Shown: positions 60,686-64,000 of the stretch, one piece after another
Numbering within the stretch: position 1 is the stretch's first letter
Layout: the number at the start of each line of letters is the position of its first letter
NCBI GenBank assembly: GCA_019352875.1
Contig: JAAAFW010000015.1
Location: 124,001-188,000, forward strand
DNA length: 64,000 nt
Reading direction: 5' to 3'
Origin: Pedobacter cryoconitis
GTDB taxonomy: Bacteria > Bacteroidota > Bacteroidia > Sphingobacteriales > Sphingobacteriaceae
The notes under the pieces: generated by a model
Database searches by the model: none
What the model was told of the DNA's origin: nothing
The model's input: only the letters and a program-made list of their open reading frames with translations
Made by a program: the position numbers and the translations under genes

Positions 60686-62524
60686 ATGGATATACGCACA
60701 AGAACTACAGGAATAAATTTTATAAATAATAAAACAACGACTATCAATATATGGGCTCCGCAGGCCGAAAAGATAGAAGTGCAGTGCGGTAAGTTCACCA
60801 TTAGCCTTAATAAAGACGACTTTGGCAACTGGACAGGTTTCACCGACTTAATTAAAGCAGGTGATTTGTACTGGGTGATTATTGATGGACATAAAAGAAT
60901 ACCGGACCCCGCTTCTCTAGGACAACCTGAAGGTGTGCATGGGCCTTCTTCTGCAATTGACCTGCATTACGAATGGACTGATGACAGCTGGCAGAATCCT
61001 TCGCTTAGAGATTATATTTTTTATGAACTGCACACGGGTACTTATACGGCTGATGGTAATTTTCAGGGAATAATAAATCAATTGGATTATTTGGTCGAAT
61101 TAGGAATTACGGCAATTGAAATTATGCCCGTCGCCGCATTTCCAGGAGAAAGAAACTGGGGTTACGACGGCGTGTTCCCTTATGCCGTACAGTGGTCATA
61201 TGGCGGAGCAGCAGGTTTGCAGCAACTGGTCGACAAATGTCATCAGAAAGGGTTGGCAGTTGTGCTGGATGTGGTCTACAACCATCTTGGTCCTGAAGGA
61301 AATTATCTGACTGAATTCGGACCCTATTTCACTGATAAATATAAAACTCCATGGGGGGCAGCAGTGAACTATGATGACCGGTATAGTGATGGCGTCCGTA
61401 AATTTGTGACAGAGAATGTTTTAATGTGGTTTAGAGACTTTCATGTCGATGCGCTGCGGTTAGATGCAGTACATGCCATTAAAGACTTTAGCGCTATACA
61501 TATTCTACAGGATATCAGAAGAGAAACTGACAGACTGATCAAACAAACCGGGCGTATGCATTATCTCATCGCAGAATCAGATCTGAATGATCCCAGATAT
61601 ATCTCTGGTTTAAGTGAAAATGGTTTGGGAATGCATGCACAATGGACAGATGAATTTCATCATGCTTTAAGAGTTTCTGCCGGTGAGCCTAAAACCGGCT
61701 ATTACAGTGATTTTATAGGTATAGAGCATCTGGCAAAGGCTTATAGAGATGCCTATGTATACACGGGTATGTATTCCAGTGAAAGAGCAAGGGAGTTTGG
61801 TCGCGAAACTACTGGCCATCCCGGAAGCCAATTTATCGTTTTCTCGCAGAATCACGACCAGACCGGAAACAGGATGCTGGGATCCCGGTCTGGTACTCTT
61901 TATAGTTACGAGATGCAGAAATTGCTGGCAGGCGCGGTTATGCTTTCCCCGTTTTTACCAATGCTTTTTATGGGAGAAGAATATGGCGAGACAAATCCGT
62001 TCCTCTATTTTGTTAGTCATACCGACCCTGAGCTTGTTGAAAATGTCAGAAGTGGAAGAAAACAGGAATTTGCAGCGATGCATCTGGAAGGGGAAGCACC
62101 CGACCCTCAGGACCCCGTAACTATGCAGCAGTCCAGACTAAACTGGAGTTTATTAAAAGAAAAACATCATCAGGTTATGTTGCTTTTTTATCAGGCAATT
62201 ATCGCGTTGCGTAAACGTCATGCGCAGATTCATTCCGATGAAAAAGAACTGACCAGGTGTATTGCGCTGAAAGAGCTAAACTGTCTTCTTTTGGAACGCA
62301 GCACAACCGGAAGTTCGGAACTGATATTTTGCCTGATGAACTTCTCCGTGGAAATACAACAAATTTCCATTCCTGTAAATATTAAACTGGCCGGGGTGCT
62401 TTTTAATTCTGCGGCCCAGATCTGGGGCGGACCGGGAGATATTTCTGCAGGCCGGCAACCAGAACATCAGCAAATTTCAATTCAACCAGAATCTTTTATT
62501 GTATACCAGGCAAATTATGTTTAA
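60686..62524 (+). CDS. treZ: Malto-oligosyltrehalose trehalohydrolase
   Basis: A 612-residue GH13 enzyme that releases trehalose from maltooligosyl-trehalose in the cytoplasm. An N-terminal CBM48-like domain (INIWAPQAEKIEVQ) precedes the barrel: YELHTGTYTADGNF, GYDGVFPYAVQWSYGG, VLDVVYNHLGPEGNYL, the nucleophile in DALRLDAVHAI, the acid Glu in LIAESDLNDPR and FSQNHDQTGNR. ATG 60686 fits the family start; a TTG frame extends upstream to 60638. It overlaps treY by 8 bases. Confidence 0.95.
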   Translation: MDIRTRTTGINFINNKTTTINIWAPQAEKIEVQCGKFTISLNKDDFGNWTGFTDLIKAGDLYWVIIDGHKRIPDPASLGQPEGVHGPSSAIDLHYEWTDDSWQNPSLRDYIFYELHTGTYTADGNFQGIINQLDYLVELGITAIEIMPVAAFPGERNWGYDGVFPYAVQWSYGGAAGLQQLVDKCHQKGLAVVLDVVYNHLGPEGNYLTEFGPYFTDKYKTPWGAAVNYDDRYSDGVRKFVTENVLMWFRDFHVDALRLDAVHAIKDFSAIHILQDIRRETDRLIKQTGRMHYLIAESDLNDPRYISGLSENGLGMHAQWTDEFHHALRVSAGEPKTGYYSDFIGIEHLAKAYRDAYVYTGMYSSERAREFGRETTGHPGSQFIVFSQNHDQTGNRMLGSRSGTLYSYEMQKLLAGAVMLSPFLPMLFMGEEYGETNPFLYFVSHTDPELVENVRSGRKQEFAAMHLEGEAPDPQDPVTMQQSRLNWSLLKEKHHQVMLLFYQAIIALRKRHAQIHSDEKELTRCIALKELNCLLLERSTTGSSELIFCLMNFSVEIQQISIPVNIKLAGVLFNSAAQIWGGPGDISAGRQPEHQQISIQPESFIVYQANYV

Positions 62525-64000
62525 TCCTAACTCAACTTACCGGGTGCAGTTCCACTCCGGATTTACGTTTGCCGATTTTGAGGCTATCATTCCTTATCTG
62601 AGCCGCTTAGGTATCAGCACTATATATGCGTCCCCGATTTTTGCCGCAGTTCCCGGCAGTACACATGGTTACGACGGTACAGATCCGAATATCATCAATC
62701 CGGAAATAGGGAGTATCAGTGATTTGAAAAGGATCTCTGCTAAACTTGCCAAATTGGATATGAAATGGATACAGGATATTGTTCCTAACCATATGGCTTA
62801 CCATGAACAGAACTCCTGGTTAATGGATGTGCTCAAAAATGGAGAAGCGTCTGCCTATCGTGAATATTTCGATATTCTTTCTACTGATCTTAACCAGGAC
62901 CCTTTAATGGCGCCTTTTTTAGGGAAAGATCTTCATGATTGTATCAGAGATGGAGAACTGGAGTTGGTGAAAATTGAGCAAGACTGGTTTATCCGGTATG
63001 GTGAGAATACCTGGCCGCTGCGTGCAGGTACCAACCCGAAAGATTCCCTGGAAAAAATTCTTTCCCGGCAGTATTATCGGCTATGCACATATACCGAGGC
63101 TAATGCGCGCATGAATTACCGTAGGTTTTTTACCGTGAACAGTCTGATCTGCCTGAATATGCAGTATGAAAAGGTATTCGAACATTATCATCGCCTGATT
63201 AAAGAATTGGTTGATGCCGGAATATTCCATGGATTGAGGATTGATCACATTGATGGTTTAATGGACCCTGCCGGATATCTCAACCAGTTGCGAAATCTCT
63301 GTGGTAGTGAGGTTTATATTGTTGTCGAAAAAATTCTTGAACCCGGTGAGGAGCTTCCGGCCAACTGGCCAGTACAGGGTACGACCGGTTATGATTTCCT
63401 TGGGCTGGCGAACCAGTTGTTTACGAATGAAAAGGCAGAAGATAAATTCAGCAGTTTTTATAAGAATCTGCAACACAAATTCGCTCCCGTTACCGTACAA
63501 ATCAGAAAAAAGAAAGAAAGCTTTTTGAATACTTACATGCAGGGTGAGCTTGACAATTTATGTCAGTTGGTTATTACAACGCCCGTTGTAAACAAGACCA
63601 ATCCAGATCAGGAACAAGTTGCGATCATACGTGAAATTATTGCAGAATTGCTAATCAGATGTCCGGTTTACCGTTTCTACGGAAATAAATATCCGCTGGA
63701 GAAATATGAGAAAAAGGTCATCACTTCAATATTTAAAGAATTAGAAGAAAGACTAGAGTATAAGCAATTTATAAAGCTGATAAGCAAGGTTTTATTGGAG
63801 GAAAATATTCATTGCTACCAGCGTCTCATGCAGATTTCCGGTCCCCTCATGGCAAAGGGTGTGGAAGATACTTTAATGTATACTTATAACCGTTTTATAG
63901 GTAACAATGAAGTCGGAGATTCACCTGCATTATTTGGAATCACCCCGGATGAGTTTCATAAAACAATACTCAGCCGTTTTACCGCCTGGCCAATCGCCAT
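62517..64000 (+). CDS. treY: Malto-oligosyltrehalose synthase, truncated by the window end
   Basis: First 495 residues of TreY, a GH13 enzyme that turns the reducing end of a maltodextrin into an alpha,alpha-1,1 bond, giving the substrate of TreZ. N terminus MFNPNSTYRVQFHSGFTF, then STHGYDGTDPN, QDIVPNHMAY and the catalytic GLRIDHIDGLMDP. Later come VEKILEPGEELP, the family's QGTTGYDFL motif and KGVEDTLMYTYNRF. The frame stays open to base 64000. The start overlaps the treZ stop by 8 bases, so translation is probably coupled. Confidence 0.95.
   Translation, partial: MFNPNSTYRVQFHSGFTFADFEAIIPYLSRLGISTIYASPIFAAVPGSTHGYDGTDPNIINPEIGSISDLKRISAKLAKLDMKWIQDIVPNHMAYHEQNSWLMDVLKNGEASAYREYFDILSTDLNQDPLMAPFLGKDLHDCIRDGELELVKIEQDWFIRYGENTWPLRAGTNPKDSLEKILSRQYYRLCTYTEANARMNYRRFFTVNSLICLNMQYEKVFEHYHRLIKELVDAGIFHGLRIDHIDGLMDPAGYLNQLRNLCGSEVYIVVEKILEPGEELPANWPVQGTTGYDFLGLANQLFTNEKAEDKFSSFYKNLQHKFAPVTVQIRKKKESFLNTYMQGELDNLCQLVITTPVVNKTNPDQEQVAIIREIIAELLIRCPVYRFYGNKYPLEKYEKKVITSIFKELEERLEYKQFIKLISKVLLEENIHCYQRLMQISGPLMAKGVEDTLMYTYNRFIGNNEVGDSPALFGITPDEFHKTILSRFTAWPIA

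Noticed and set aside
1..64000. tRNA, rRNA, CRISPR array, insertion sequence, prophage or integration site
   Set aside because: No cloverleaf-type sequence, regular direct-repeat/spacer array, transposase, integrase or flanking target duplication was seen on reading both strands.

Overview
The window looks like chromosomal DNA of a Bacteroidota bacterium, most likely a Pedobacter-like member of the Sphingobacteriaceae. The evidence is a SusC/SusD pair driven by an ECF sigma/FecR cassette, an OmpA protein with a thrombospondin-3 linker, HMA-AraC and AraC/siderophore-interacting protein pairs, and TAnnTTTG-type promoter boxes (the Bacteroidetes -7 element) in front of several genes. Codon use and base composition read evenly. 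I saw no rRNA, tRNA, CRISPR array, insertion sequence or phage gene.

Layout. 1-1778: end of a zinc alcohol dehydrogenase and an exported glycerophosphodiesterase. 1975-5004: copper operon (CopA ATPase, HMA chaperone, HMA-AraC regulator). 5172-11107: five tightly packed genes, namely a flavin disulfide oxidoreductase, an EgtV-like ATPase, an EgtU-like permease/binding-protein fusion, EgtB and EgtD. I read this as one ergothioneine uptake-and-synthesis operon, and the binding domain of the transporter is circularly permuted. 11214-19229: housekeeping and stress genes (OmpA, heme oxygenase, beta-CASP nuclease, cold-shock protein, small charged proteins, glycine-zipper lipoprotein, response regulator, mutarotase). 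19271-24775: CocE-type hydrolase, MFS transporter plus gluconokinase, and an unknown exported protein.

24952-36587 is a polysaccharide-utilisation-like locus: ECF sigma, FecR anti-sigma, SusC, SusD, SUMF1-fold protein, exported Gfo/Idh oxidoreductase, ApbE flavin transferase and an exported TIM-barrel isomerase. It has no glycoside hydrolase or lyase, which suggests oxidoreductive sugar processing in the periplasm. 36698-43970: TerC, a two-gene ABC unit with a tiny membrane partner, AraC plus siderophore-interacting protein, DUF4112, a cell-wall amidase and unknown membrane or exported proteins. 44053-45206 is a decayed calcineurin-like phosphoesterase. 45348-49402: exported unknown, SMR exporter, methyltransferase, and a divergent AraC/MFS pair with a repeat-rich intergenic region.

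49506-60345 is an all-plus-strand signalling island: two NarL-type response regulators, a CheB-CheR-PAS hybrid, a stand-alone CheB, two soluble PAS histidine kinases and a membrane histidine kinase, with no chemoreceptor, CheA or CheW. The window ends in the trehalose genes treZ and treY (truncated). Many convergent or operon ends carry clear hairpin terminators.
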